A stretch of DNA of 62,191 nucleotides from Mycobacterium sp. AZCC_0083 (GCF_014202335.1 NZ_JACHGP010000018.1:1-62191); one strand, 5' to 3'. Shown: positions 8,309 through 16,557, counted from the stretch's first letter. A program made the numbers and translations. Notes: generated by a model from the letters alone, not told the origin.

Positions 8309-9931
8309 ATGAATACAGATGTAGGCAGCGACCGATATGCAGTGTCGAGTAACGCGATCACTCGAAGTCGATCGCAGACGCTCGGCGACATCCCGCGGCG
8401 CTCCGCGCGCAGGTTCGCCTCACGCACAGCAGTCATCGACGGGGATACATCGCTGACCTTCGCCGAGTTCGACGCAACGGTGGACCGAGTCGCGGCAGCC
8501 CTTTCGGACGCGGGACTGACCAAGGGTGATCGCTTGGCCCTTTTGTCGCACAACTGCTGGCAATACCCGGTTCTCGTCTTTGCCGCGGCCAGAATCGGCG
8601 TCATTCTCGTGCCGGTGAACTTCATGCTTGGGCCGGAGGAAGTCGCCTACATTCTCGACCACTCCGGTGCTGTCGCGATAGTCGCCGAAGCCGCTCTCGT
8701 CCGTGTGGCGACCGAAGCCATCCGTAGCTCAGTCGGCACGTTCCCGATCCGTGCCGAAATTCGACTGGACGGCGCACCCGCCCACGACGGATGGATTGAC
8801 GTCGAGACTTGGCTTTCCTACGAAAGCTCGCCGCCCGATGTCGAAATTGACGACGAGGACCCGCTGCGAATCATGTACACGTCCGGTACTGAGTCGAGGC
8901 CCAAGGGAGCCTTGCTCAGCAGCCGCTCTTTGATGTGGCAGTACGTCAGCTGCATCGCGGCGGGAGAGATGTCCGAGCGCGACATCGAGGTCCATGCGAT
9001 GCCGCTGTACCACTGCGCCCAGTTGGACAACTTCCTGATCACCGATCTGTACTTGGGTGCGACGAGCGTCATCCTGCGCCGACCGGACCCGGTTCTGATC
9101 CTGCGCGCCATCGAGCGCGAAAAGGCGACCAACCTGTTCTGTCCCCCGACGGTATGGATCGACTTACTAAGAAACCCGGAGCTCGTCGAACGAGACGTGT
9201 CATCGCTCAGCAAGGGGTACTACGGCGCTGCGGCAATGCCGGCCGAGGTCCTGCGCGACATACGTGCACAGTTCCCGAACCTGCGCCTGTGGAACTTCTA
9301 CGGCCAGACCGAGATGGCGTCGCTGGCGACAGCTTTGCAGCCGGACGAGCAGGACGAGTTCGCGGGTTCGGCCGGGCGCCCTGCACTCAATGTCGAGACC
9401 CGGATCGTCGATCCGGACGGGAACGAGGTCCCGGTCGGCACGGTTGGTGAGATCGTTCACCGCAGCCCCCAGCTCATCCTCGGCTATTACCGCAACTCCG
9501 AGCAGACCGCCGACGCCTTTCAGGATGGCTGGTTTCATAGCGGCGATCTCGGCAGGTTCGACGATGGGGGTCGTCTCTACGTGGTCGACCGGCGGAAGGA
9601 CATGATCAAGTCGGGTGGCGAGAATGTCTCCGGCCGCGAGGTGGAGGAGGTTCTCTACGAGCACGACGCGGTGTCCGAGGCCGCGGTATTCGGGGTGCGG
9701 GATCCGCGGTGGGTCGAAGCCGTTGCCGCCGCGGTCATACTCCAAGCCGAGCACACGGTGACCGCTAAGGAACTGATCGCGCATTGTCGCGCGCGACTCG
9801 CGGGCTTCAAGGTGCCGAAGTACGTGGTTCTCACCGAATCCTTGCCGAAGAACCCGAGCGGCAAAATCCTGAAACGAGAATTGCGCACCATATATGCCGG
9901 CCTTGCTTCGTCCAGTCTCAACTCAACCTAG
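8309..9931 (+). CDS. Acyl-CoA synthetase (FadD-like, class I adenylate-forming)
   Basis: This encodes 540 residues. The AMP-binding P-loop reads YTSGTESRPKGAL near residue 190, where most relatives have TSGTTGxPKG. Further motifs are FYGQTEMAS near 330, HSGDLGRFDDGGRLYVVDRRKDMIKSGGENV near 410-440, and PKNPSGKILKRELR with the C-terminal catalytic Lys. It activates a carboxylic acid with ATP and CoA. Neighbours are the HSL esterase upstream and the NIPSNAP and kinase genes downstream in the same operon. The substrate class (fatty, hydroxy or aromatic acid) is not decided by sequence. The context with a phosphotransferase and a dehydrogenase favours a hydroxylated acid. Confidence 0.9.
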   Translation: MNTDVGSDRYAVSSNAITRSRSQTLGDIPRRSARRFASRTAVIDGDTSLTFAEFDATVDRVAAALSDAGLTKGDRLALLSHNCWQYPVLVFAAARIGVILVPVNFMLGPEEVAYILDHSGAVAIVAEAALVRVATEAIRSSVGTFPIRAEIRLDGAPAHDGWIDVETWLSYESSPPDVEIDDEDPLRIMYTSGTESRPKGALLSSRSLMWQYVSCIAAGEMSERDIEVHAMPLYHCAQLDNFLITDLYLGATSVILRRPDPVLILRAIEREKATNLFCPPTVWIDLLRNPELVERDVSSLSKGYYGAAAMPAEVLRDIRAQFPNLRLWNFYGQTEMASLATALQPDEQDEFAGSAGRPALNVETRIVDPDGNEVPVGTVGEIVHRSPQLILGYYRNSEQTADAFQDGWFHSGDLGRFDDGGRLYVVDRRKDMIKSGGENVSGREVEEVLYEHDAVSEAAVFGVRDPRWVEAVAAAVILQAEHTVTAKELIAHCRARLAGFKVPKYVVLTESLPKNPSGKILKRELRTIYAGLASSSLNST

Positions 9932-9944
9932 GAAAGGTCAAGAC

Positions 9945-10271
9945 ATGATCTACGAACTTCGTGAATACACCGTCATCCCCGGACGAATGCCCGAATTGGT
10001 AAAACGATTCAACGAATACACGTTGCGGCTATTCAAGAAACACGACATTGACTGCGTGTTCTGCACGCTGACCGCCATCGGCGAGAACAGTCACAATGAG
10101 CTCATCTACGTCGTACGGTTCGAGTCCAGTGCGGACCGAGATGAGAAGTGGACGACATTCGTCGCCGACCCGGAATGGGTGGAGGCGCTCGAGCTGAGCG
10201 AGAAGGCCGCCGGCGGACCGTTGGTCTCAAGCATTCGTAATCGAATTCTGAGTTCAGCGGCATTTGAGTAA
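9945..10271 (+). CDS. NIPSNAP family protein
   Basis: This encodes about 108 residues and begins MIYELREYTVIPGRMPEL, the hallmark of NIPSNAP/EthD-like dimeric ferredoxin-fold proteins, with a second strand-helix set ending WTTFVADPEWVEALELSE. In bacteria these small proteins often accompany catabolic operons, but their biochemical role is poorly defined; heme or ligand binding and a dimeric barrel have been described for relatives. ATG 9945 follows GGAAAGG at 9931-9937 with good spacing. It lies 13 bp after the ligase stop and is part of the operon. Confidence 0.85.
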   Translation: MIYELREYTVIPGRMPELVKRFNEYTLRLFKKHDIDCVFCTLTAIGENSHNELIYVVRFESSADRDEKWTTFVADPEWVEALELSEKAAGGPLVSSIRNRILSSAAFE

Positions 10272-10313
10272 TCACCGGAAAATGATTAACGGCCCGGAAT
10301 GGGGGATCCAGAG

Positions 10314-11357
10314 ATGACAGAAATTCAGAACGACCGGGCACTCGACATCTACGCGCTTACGCCTTTCTTGGAGGACGCAGTAGGTGGGCTAAACGGGCCG
10401 CCGCGGGCGCAGCTGCTGTCGGGTGGCCGGTCGAACCCCACCTACATCGTCGGCGACGGCGTCCGCGAATGGGTGCTCCGACGGCCGCCGCACGGGCTGG
10501 TCCTGGCCTCGGCCCACGACATGGGGCGCGAGGTGCGTGTGCTGCGGGCGTTGCATGGCACGGCTGTCCCGGTTCCCGCAGTCATTGCGCATGATCTCGC
10601 CGGGGTGGTGCTTGGTGTGCCGTTCTACGTAATGGAACGGGTGGAGGGCGAGGTCATCGGAACCGTCGCCGATGCCGCACGACTCGCCCCCGAACAGCGG
10701 CGCCGCCTAGGGGAGGCGATGGTCGATGTCCTAGCCGCCCTACACACGGTCGACGTCGACCAGGTCGGGCTCAGCGACTGGGGCAAACCCACTGGCTTCC
10801 TCGAACGGCAACTGCTCGTGTGGCGCCGCCAGTGGGACGCGGTCCGCACGAGGGACCGCCCCGAGTTCTCCGACGTGCTCGACCGGCTGTCCCGGTCGGT
10901 CCCACCCACCCGACGGACGGGCGTGGTGCACGGCGACTTCAAGCTCGACAACATGCTCGTGGACGCCGCGGACCCGGGAATCATCCGCGGTGTCCTGGAC
11001 TGGGAGATGTCCACCCGCGGCGACGTCCTGGCCGATCTTGGTGTCCTGATCAGCTTCTGGGACGAACCGGGCGGTGCGGTAAATCCGATAACCGACGGCC
11101 TGACCGCGCTCCCGGGTTTTCCGTCCCGCGCCGAGCTGGTCGAGCGCTACGCCGTCCTCACCGGCACCGATGTCGAGCGACTCGACTGGTACGCAGTCCT
11201 TGCCGACCTCAAGATCGCCGTCATCCTCGAGCAGATCCACGCAAGGCACGAACAGGGACACACCGTCGGCAGCGGCTTCGACGACGTCGGCGCGATGGTG
11301 GACCCCCTCCTCCGACGCGCGGTCGCGCGGGCCGATACCGCCCGGATCGGTCGCTGA
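10314..11357 (+). CDS. Phosphotransferase family protein (ACAD10/11 or LvaA-like kinase)
   Basis: This encodes about 347 residues of the aminoglycoside-phosphotransferase/choline-kinase fold: SGGRSNPTYIV as the nucleotide loop, EWVLRRPP, VPFYVMERVEG hinge, the catalytic VHGDFKLDNMLVD near residue 204, and the metal-binding LDWEMST near 224. Together with the acyl-CoA dehydrogenase gene 29 bp downstream it resembles the kinase half of vertebrate ACAD10/11 and of the Pseudomonas LvaA kinase, which phosphorylate 4-hydroxyacyl-CoA. That role is inferred from context. ATG 10314 is preferred, with GGGGGA upstream; ATG 10299 is possible. It is not likely to be a drug-resistance enzyme. Confidence 0.85.
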   Translation: MTEIQNDRALDIYALTPFLEDAVGGLNGPPRAQLLSGGRSNPTYIVGDGVREWVLRRPPHGLVLASAHDMGREVRVLRALHGTAVPVPAVIAHDLAGVVLGVPFYVMERVEGEVIGTVADAARLAPEQRRRLGEAMVDVLAALHTVDVDQVGLSDWGKPTGFLERQLLVWRRQWDAVRTRDRPEFSDVLDRLSRSVPPTRRTGVVHGDFKLDNMLVDAADPGIIRGVLDWEMSTRGDVLADLGVLISFWDEPGGAVNPITDGLTALPGFPSRAELVERYAVLTGTDVERLDWYAVLADLKIAVILEQIHARHEQGHTVGSGFDDVGAMVDPLLRRAVARADTARIGR

Positions 11358-11386
11358 CCCCCCACACACGTCTCCTCGGAGGATCG

Positions 11387-12613
11387 ATGGATTTCGCGTA
11401 CAGCCCGAAAGTGGAGGATCTCCGCTCCCGCTTGGTCGAGTTCGTGCAGAACTACGTGCTGCCAGCCGAACAGGTCGCCGCGACGTACCACGATCAGCAC
11501 GCGGAGCGCTGGGGGGCGCCGCCCGTAATGGCAGAACTCAAGGCGGAGGCCCGGCGCCTGGGGCTATGGAACCTTGCGTTGCCGGCAGACTCCCGCGGCG
11601 CTGGTTTGACCAATGTGGAGTACGCGCCGCTAGCGGAGATCACCGGGTGGAGTCCATTGATCGCCCCAGAAGCACTCAACTGCTCGTCCCCGGACACCGG
11701 CAACATGGAGATCCTGTCGCGCTTCGGCACCGCCGACCAACAGCACCGCTGGCTGGAACCCCTGCTCGAGGGGGAGATCCGGTCGATCTTCTCCATGACG
11801 GAGCCTGCGGTCGCCAGCTCCGATGCCAACAACGTTCGACTGGAGATCAGCGAGGACGACGACGAGTGGGTGCTCAATGGCCGGAAATGGTGGTCGACGT
11901 CGGCCCTACGGCCCGACTGCGCGGTAGCGATGGTCATGGGGGTTACTGATCCCGACGCCCCGGTCGGCCGCCGCCACAGCCTCGTCCTGGTCCCGACCGG
12001 AACGCCAGGCATGACTGTGCTGCGCTCCACCCGGGTGCTTGGGTTTGACGACCGGCAGGAGGGCGGTCACGGCGAGATCGACTTCGTCGACGTCCGAGTC
12101 CCGAAGGACAGCCTGCTTGGCGAGCGGGGTGCTGGTTTCAGCGTCGCTCAGGCGCGACTCGGCCCCGGGCGTATCCACCATTGCATGCGGTTGATCGGTA
12201 TGGGGGAGAGGGCAATCGCGGCAATGACGGCGCGCGCCCATGAACGGGTGACGTGGGGTGTCCCGCTCGCGGACCAGGGGGTCGTGCAGCAGTACGTCGC
12301 GGACGCCAGGGTCGAGCTCGACGCCGCACGCCTGCTGGTGCTGCGCGCCGCATGGCGGATGGACCGGGACGGAAACAAGGAAGCGCGGCACGACATCGCC
12401 GCGGCGAAGGTCAAGGTCCCCTTGACGGTGAAGAAGGTCGTCGACGTCGCCATTCAGGTGCACGGCGCGGCGGGCCTGTCGCAGGACACGATGCTCCCGG
12501 TGCTCTACGCGCAGGCGCGGTTCCTCCAGATCGCCGACGGCCCCGACGAGGTGCACCGGCGTTCGATCGCCCGCCACGAGCTATCGGTCGACCCGCTGTT
12601 CAAGGGCACCTGA
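11387..12613 (+). CDS. Acyl-CoA dehydrogenase family protein (LvaC/ACAD11-like)
   Basis: This encodes 408 residues with the complete acyl-CoA dehydrogenase fold. FSMTEPAVASSDANN near residue 130 and WVLNGRKWWSTSA form the FAD/substrate region, and LGPGRIHHCMRLIGMGERAI plus IQVHGAAGLSQDTMLPVLYA form the C-terminal domain. The ITEPAVASSDA..I and RWSTGA type signatures are those of the ACAD10/11 subgroup. In that subgroup the fold removes phosphate from a 4-phosphoacyl-CoA rather than only dehydrogenating. SD CGGAGGA precedes ATG 11387. A decayed partial copy lies at 15121-15465. It is the last gene of the operon before the IclR regulator. Confidence 0.9.
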   Translation: MDFAYSPKVEDLRSRLVEFVQNYVLPAEQVAATYHDQHAERWGAPPVMAELKAEARRLGLWNLALPADSRGAGLTNVEYAPLAEITGWSPLIAPEALNCSSPDTGNMEILSRFGTADQQHRWLEPLLEGEIRSIFSMTEPAVASSDANNVRLEISEDDDEWVLNGRKWWSTSALRPDCAVAMVMGVTDPDAPVGRRHSLVLVPTGTPGMTVLRSTRVLGFDDRQEGGHGEIDFVDVRVPKDSLLGERGAGFSVAQARLGPGRIHHCMRLIGMGERAIAAMTARAHERVTWGVPLADQGVVQQYVADARVELDAARLLVLRAAWRMDRDGNKEARHDIAAAKVKVPLTVKKVVDVAIQVHGAAGLSQDTMLPVLYAQARFLQIADGPDEVHRRSIARHELSVDPLFKGT

Positions 12614-12817
12614 GATGGGCAGGCTATGGCCGAGTGTGACAGCTCAACGGCTGATCGAACTGACACCGCGAGGCGTATGTCGGTGGCCGGCGAACCTCGG
12701 GGCTGCTGCCGACGACATCGTTCGGGCGTCCGCGGCGGGAGCGCCCTCGCGGGAGTCGAAATCGGGCCTATATCGCGAGAAACACGCGAAGCCTGCCCGT
12801 CCCGAAAGGCTGGGGAC

Positions 12818-13603
12818 GTGCTGAACACAATCGACCGCACGGGCAAAGTGCTCAATCTCTTCACGGCGGAGACACCAGAGTGGGGTGTCACGGAGATGGC
12901 GATGGCACTGGGGTTGCCAACGTCAACCACCTTCGCCATCGTGGCCAGCCTGGCCGAAATCGGCCTGCTGCAACAAACTTCAGATCACCGATATCGACTC
13001 GGATGGCGAGTGCTGGTGATTAGTCGTCGACTGATGAGCTCCACTTGCTTCAATGCTCAAACTCACCGCACCGTCGCCGAAGTCGCCAACCAACTGGGCG
13101 CCGTCGTCACGATCGGCGCGTGGGATGGCCAGGGTGTTGTCTGCATTGCCAATGCGTCAGGAAACCGCACCGAGCAAGTCCTCGCCGATGGAGCTCACCT
13201 CTCAGGCCACGCATCGGCGCTCGGGAAGCTGCTGATGGCACAACTCCCTTGGCCGAAGGTGCAAGAACGGATCGACCGATACGGCTTGCCGGCTCTGACG
13301 GAGAATTCGGTATCCGAAGTCAGTATCCTTCGTGCGCAGCTCATCTCAGCTCGACGCGACGACATTGCCGTGGAACATGGTGAGACCGTTCTCGGGCAGT
13401 CGTGTGTTGCCGTGGGCATTTACCAGCGCGAGCGCCACGCGATTGCTGCGTTGTCGATCTGCGCGCCGTCGGAGAAAATGCGATCCCGCTGTGAAGAGTA
13501 CGTGCGGGTCGCCCGGCGAACTACACGTACGTTGATACAGCAGGGCATTTCAGCACAAGTGCCTCCGTCCACGGACGAGATGGAGGAGAGGCGTCGCGTA
13601 TAG
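12818..13603 (+). CDS. IclR-family transcriptional regulator
   Basis: This encodes about 261 residues. The N-terminal winged helix reads WGVTEMAMALGLPTSTTFAI, followed by the linker YRLGWRVLVISRRL and an IclR effector domain (GHASALGKLLMAQLP near residue 125, and GQSCVAVGIYQRERHAIAALSI near 195). IclR proteins sense small acids or aromatic compounds and control adjacent catabolic operons. GTG 12818 is chosen since the helix-turn-helix follows directly and AAAGG lies about 8 nt upstream; the frame is open further up but without similarity. It is 204 bp after the dehydrogenase gene on the same strand and may control the preceding operon. Confidence 0.9.
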   Translation: MLNTIDRTGKVLNLFTAETPEWGVTEMAMALGLPTSTTFAIVASLAEIGLLQQTSDHRYRLGWRVLVISRRLMSSTCFNAQTHRTVAEVANQLGAVVTIGAWDGQGVVCIANASGNRTEQVLADGAHLSGHASALGKLLMAQLPWPKVQERIDRYGLPALTENSVSEVSILRAQLISARRDDIAVEHGETVLGQSCVAVGIYQRERHAIAALSICAPSEKMRSRCEEYVRVARRTTRTLIQQGISAQVPPSTDEMEERRRV

Positions 13604-14270
13604 GGGATACTTACCAGACGGAACGATTGGTGCGGAGCTAGATGCTCGCAGTCCACCTCGTTGGCTGGAGCCGCGGACACCGCGCTCAGCGCATAGGTCC
13701 GCTGGCGTCGACACGTATCCGCCAGTGCGGCAGCGACATGCACTGAGAACCCGCTCGGCTCCGCCATCTCCTTCAGGCTCCCCGCCCCGGCGTGGGACAC
13801 GACACCGTGCGCGTCCGCGACACTGACCCCCGGGCAGCCGCGATGTATTGATCACCTGCGAAAGTGCCTTCCTGCAGGCGTTGTGGAAGCTATCGCATGG
13901 GTCCATCCCATCGCGAATCCCATGACACGGGGGAGAATTGACGCCCGCATCGGTTGTACACATCGATGAAGGCCGCGATACGTGGCTGGTACACCCGCTT
14001 TGAGCCAGCCGGACCGAGGGCGTGGCCTAGGTCAATCCCTATGCTGCGCAGCGCAAACCAGCTCCTCTGGCTTGCCCCAACACTGGCCAGCATCCGACTG
14101 ACGTAATGGCGCGCAACGCGAGACCGTTGCGCAACTGCGGAATCATCAACTCCCGCCAGCATATCTCGTTGTCGACCCGGACTCGGATGAGCAATCCTGA
14201 AAAGCCCACTGGGGATGCAGCTTCCCGAATACCCGCACAGCTAGTGACTTGTGCCACCTGTAACAGTCAT
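13604..14270. other. Long intergenic stretch without a recognisable gene
   Basis: No convincing coding region is visible in this roughly 670-bp stretch. Two short overlapping minus-strand frames at about 13890-14257 have a vaguely recombinase-like phrase (RHYVSRMLASVG) split over two frames. They could be a remnant of a mobile-element gene, but the evidence is too weak for a gene call. Confidence 0.4.
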
Positions 14271-14286
14271 TGTGATAGCCATCACC
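14271..14286. promoter_or_regulatory. CRP/cAMP-receptor-like site
   Basis: The sequence TGTGATAGCCATCACC is TGTGA-N6-TCAC with one end mismatch to the classical CRP palindrome. Mycobacterial CRP (Rv3676) recognises a similar GTG-N8-CAC core. It lies 54 bp upstream of the small exported protein gene at 14340, a plausible activator position. No promoter mapping supports it. Confidence 0.45.
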
Positions 14287-14339
14287 TCATCCTGACGGTG
14301 ATCGATAGCGCGAGAACCCCTTCGAGCAGGAGACCACAG

Positions 14340-14603
14340 ATGGATCACACGAACTTCCACCATCTTGGCGGCAACTTTAAGAGCCTTGCAGCCATTGTCG
14401 GCATTGCCGGCATCGTCACGATGGGTGCGATAAGTGTTGCCGGCCCAACCAGTTCCGTGGGCACTGACTCAGATAACTGGATGGCAGAAAGTAACCTCAC
14501 GCTCGCTCCGAAGGTACGCGAGCAGCCCTCTTTCGATCCGCAGGTCATCGTCGACAAATGCAGCATGGCCACATTGCATATGCGAATGCACCACAACTGC
14601 TGA
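14340..14603 (+). CDS. Small exported/membrane protein, paralogue A
   Basis: This encodes 87 residues: a short polar head, one hydrophobic segment (about residues 16-37, AAIVGIAGIVTMGAISVAG) that may be an uncleaved signal or a signal peptide, then the phrase TSSVGTDSDNWMAESNLTL, and a Cys/His-rich tail (DKCSMATLHMRMHHNC). AGGAG precedes ATG 14340. It is paralogous to the equally long product of 14743-15006: both share SVGTxSDNWxAxSxLT after the hydrophobic segment. I do not recognise a named family. The His/Met/Cys tail could bind metal, which is speculation. Confidence 0.75.
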   Translation: MDHTNFHHLGGNFKSLAAIVGIAGIVTMGAISVAGPTSSVGTDSDNWMAESNLTLAPKVREQPSFDPQVIVDKCSMATLHMRMHHNC

Positions 14604-14702
14604 TCGGGGCGTCCCGCACCCTGGATTGTTCAGAGCAGCGGATCGTCGGTAACCATCGCGCCCACCAAACGCGACTGTGTGTCGCGTACTGGGGCAATGA
14701 CA

Positions 14703-14723
14703 GTCTGCGCACAATGCGCAGAC
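14703..14723 (+). promoter_or_regulatory. Perfect 9-bp hairpin upstream of paralogue B
   Basis: GTCTGCGCA, a CAA loop and TGCGCAGAC form a perfect stem. It ends 9 nt before the strong ribosome site AAGGAGG of the gene at 14743. There is no T-run, so it does not look like an intrinsic terminator. It could be an operator, an mRNA stability stem, or a translation-control element. Confidence 0.5.
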
Positions 14724-14742
14724 GCAATGAAGGAGGAAACTG

Positions 14743-15006
14743 ATGGACAACAATAATATTCACCGTTTTCGTAGCAAGTTGAAGGCGTCTGCGGCAACGG
14801 TCGGTGTCGGGGTTTTCATCACGATGGGCGTGGTCACCCTGACCAACCAGACCACTTCGGTCGGCACGAACTCGGACAATTGGAAGGCAGACTCGACTCT
14901 CACGATCACGTCACCGCCACCGCTGGCTTCCGTCGCTCCGACCATCAAATCCGCGTATTGCCAAGACCACTCACCGCACGCTTGGGCCGACGGCTGCCCG
15001 TACTAG
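14743..15006 (+). CDS. Small exported/membrane protein, paralogue B
   Basis: This encodes 87 residues: basic head (HRFRSKLK), hydrophobic segment about residues 17-36 (ATVGVGVFITMGVVTL), then TTSVGTNSDNWKADSTLTI, a proline-rich stretch, and a tail with two Cys (AYCQDHSPHAWADGCPY). A very strong ribosome site, AAGGAGGAAA, lies 6 nt before the ATG. It follows its paralogue by 139 bp and a perfect hairpin lies between them. The shared central motif and equal length point to a tandem duplication. The two Cys may form a disulfide outside the membrane. Function is unknown. Confidence 0.78.
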   Translation: MDNNNIHRFRSKLKASAATVGVGVFITMGVVTLTNQTTSVGTNSDNWKADSTLTITSPPPLASVAPTIKSAYCQDHSPHAWADGCPY

Positions 15007-15120
15007 GCGTGGTTCGGATCACTTGGTGGGTGTGACGCTCTCGGAGCCGGCACAGTGGGCGTCCATCGCCTCGTTCTGGCGGTAATCTCCCGTCAGGCAC
15101 GCGCACCACACCTCCCAAGG

Positions 15121-15465
15121 GACATGGTGGTCGACCTCGGCGCTGCGGCCCGGCTGTGCGGTCGCGACGGTCATGGGGATCACTGATCCCAACGTCCCGG
15201 TCGGCCGCCACCAGGGCCTCGTCCTGGTCCGCGACTGGAACGCCGGGCTTGGCGGATGAACCGGGACGAAACAAGGAAGCGCGTCATGACATCGCCGCGG
15301 CGAAGGTCAAGGTCCCCGTGACGGTGAAGAAGGTCGTCGGCGGTGCCATTCAGGTGCACGCTGCGGCGGGCCTGTCCCAGGACACGGCGCTCTACGCGCA
15401 GGCGAGTTCCTCCAGATCGCCGACGGCTCAGGCGCGAGATACACCTGCGTTCGATCGCCCGGCGC
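15121..15465 (+). pseudogene. Decayed fragment of the acyl-CoA dehydrogenase gene at 11387-12613
   Basis: The stretch from ATGGTGGTCGACCTCGG on aligns by eye with the functional gene from about 11887 to 12010 and then jumps to about 12350-12580, so about 335 bp are missing. Small deletions shift the frame, for example one G lost after AACCGGGAC and bases lost in the TCCTCCAGATCGCCGACGG part. No frame spans it. It is a second, broken copy on the same strand, 3.2 kb from the intact one. It implies an old duplication of the locus followed by decay. Bases 15466-15600 have no clear identity. Confidence 0.85.
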
Positions 15466-15614
15466 CGCACCTCGTCCGGAAAACTCGCGGACTTCGACGA
15501 CCAACGGGCGCTAAAAGCTGCTGTTTACGAAACTGACCGGGTGAGAGCGCGTCTGTCTCTGGCGCCGGACGTGGCGGCTGCCGCAATTGAGGGTTGACGT
15601 GAGGTGGGCAACAG

Positions 15615-15659
15615 TCCACACTTATGGTCATGGACGGGCACACATCCACACATACGGTC
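15615..15659. promoter_or_regulatory. Direct-repeat operator candidate before the DeoR gene
   Basis: Two direct repeats, TCCACACTTATGGTC at 15615 and TCCACACATACGGTC at 15645, match at 13 of 15 positions and start exactly 30 bp apart, about three helical turns. They end 7 bp before the likely GTG start of the DeoR-family gene at 15667. Repeated direct half-sites on one helical face are usual for DeoR/GlpR regulators, so autoregulation is a reasonable inference. Confidence 0.5.
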
Positions 15660-15666
15660 GGCCGAC

Positions 15667-16458
15667 GTGCTGCCCGTTGATCGGCACGAGGCGATTGTCG
15701 AAGCCGTCGTCAGTGCCGGACAGGCGGTCAGTACTGACGAACTGGTTCGTCGGCTGGGCGTATCGGCGGAGACAGTGCGGCGTGATCTAACGCTGCTGGA
15801 GGAAAAAGGTGTGATCCGTCGGGTGTATGGCGGAGCAACTCCGGCGTCTGACCGCCGCGTCATCGAACCGTCCTACACAGAGCGCTCGACGATCCAGCAC
15901 GCGGCCAAGGCGGATCTAGCGAGAGTCGCGGTCGAGCAACTGACGAACGGCGACACGGTCGTCATCGACATCGGTACCACCGCCATCGCCGTAGCTCAAG
16001 CGATCCCCCGGGCGTTCACCGGGACCATCGTCACACCGTCGCTGCCGGTCGCCGCGGAGTTGGCCGGCCGATCCGGAATTGAAGTCCTGCTAGCCGGAGG
16101 GCGCGTGCGGGGTGGTGATCTGGCCTGCTCGAATGCGCACACCAAAGCGTTCTTCGCCGACATCTACGCGGATGTCGCGCTATTGGGTTCGGGCGGTGTT
16201 GACGCTAGGGCCGGACTCACCGACTTTCACCTCGATGAGGTGGACGTTCGTCGCACCATCATCGCCAACAGTGCGCGCAACTACATCTTGGCCGACTCGT
16301 CGAAAATCGGTGTGGTGGCGCCCTATCGGGTGTGCGGACTCATCGCAGTCGATGGCCTCATCACCGACCAGAACACCGACCCGGACATTGCAGCCATCTT
16401 CGACGAGACGGGGGGTGTCGTGTTGTCAGCGCGACCTATCGCGAACGCCAGCGCCTGA
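15667..16458 (+). CDS. DeoR/GlpR-family transcriptional regulator
   Basis: This encodes about 263 residues. The N-terminal DeoR helix-turn-helix contains VSTDELVRRLGVSAETVRRD, followed by LLEEKGVIRRVYGGA, which is diagnostic for the family. The C-terminal DeoRC sugar-phosphate sensor has TVVIDIGTTAIAVAQAI, VLLAGGRVRGGDLAC and YILADSSKIG. These regulators usually repress sugar or polyol operons and respond to a phosphorylated intermediate. Start GTG 15667 places the helix-turn-helix at residue 20; a GTG at 15604 is in frame but would put the direct repeats inside the gene. It stands 99 bp before the permease gene and probably controls the operon to 22254. Confidence 0.9.
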   Translation: MLPVDRHEAIVEAVVSAGQAVSTDELVRRLGVSAETVRRDLTLLEEKGVIRRVYGGATPASDRRVIEPSYTERSTIQHAAKADLARVAVEQLTNGDTVVIDIGTTAIAVAQAIPRAFTGTIVTPSLPVAAELAGRSGIEVLLAGGRVRGGDLACSNAHTKAFFADIYADVALLGSGGVDARAGLTDFHLDEVDVRRTIIANSARNYILADSSKIGVVAPYRVCGLIAVDGLITDQNTDPDIAAIFDETGGVVLSARPIANASA

Positions 16459-16557
16459 ACTCCGCCGGACATATGGGTGCGGGCGGCGTTGCAGCGCCGC
16501 CCGCGAGACCGAACTTCTTCCCCGAAACAGTCATTTCCAGTCAGAAAGCTCGATCCA

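Noticed and set aside
10314..11357. Aminoglycoside resistance gene
   Set aside because: The kinase fold is shared with many metabolic kinases, and the operon context with an acyl-CoA dehydrogenase indicates catabolism.
13890..14257. Two overlapping minus-strand frames with a recombinase-like phrase
   Set aside because: Similarity is short, split between frames and not supported by ends or inverted repeats; possibly an old mobile-element remnant, not callable.
15466..15600. Open frame tail after the pseudogene (LADFDDQRALKAAVYETDR...)
   Set aside because: No start and no recognisable family; could be part of the decayed locus.
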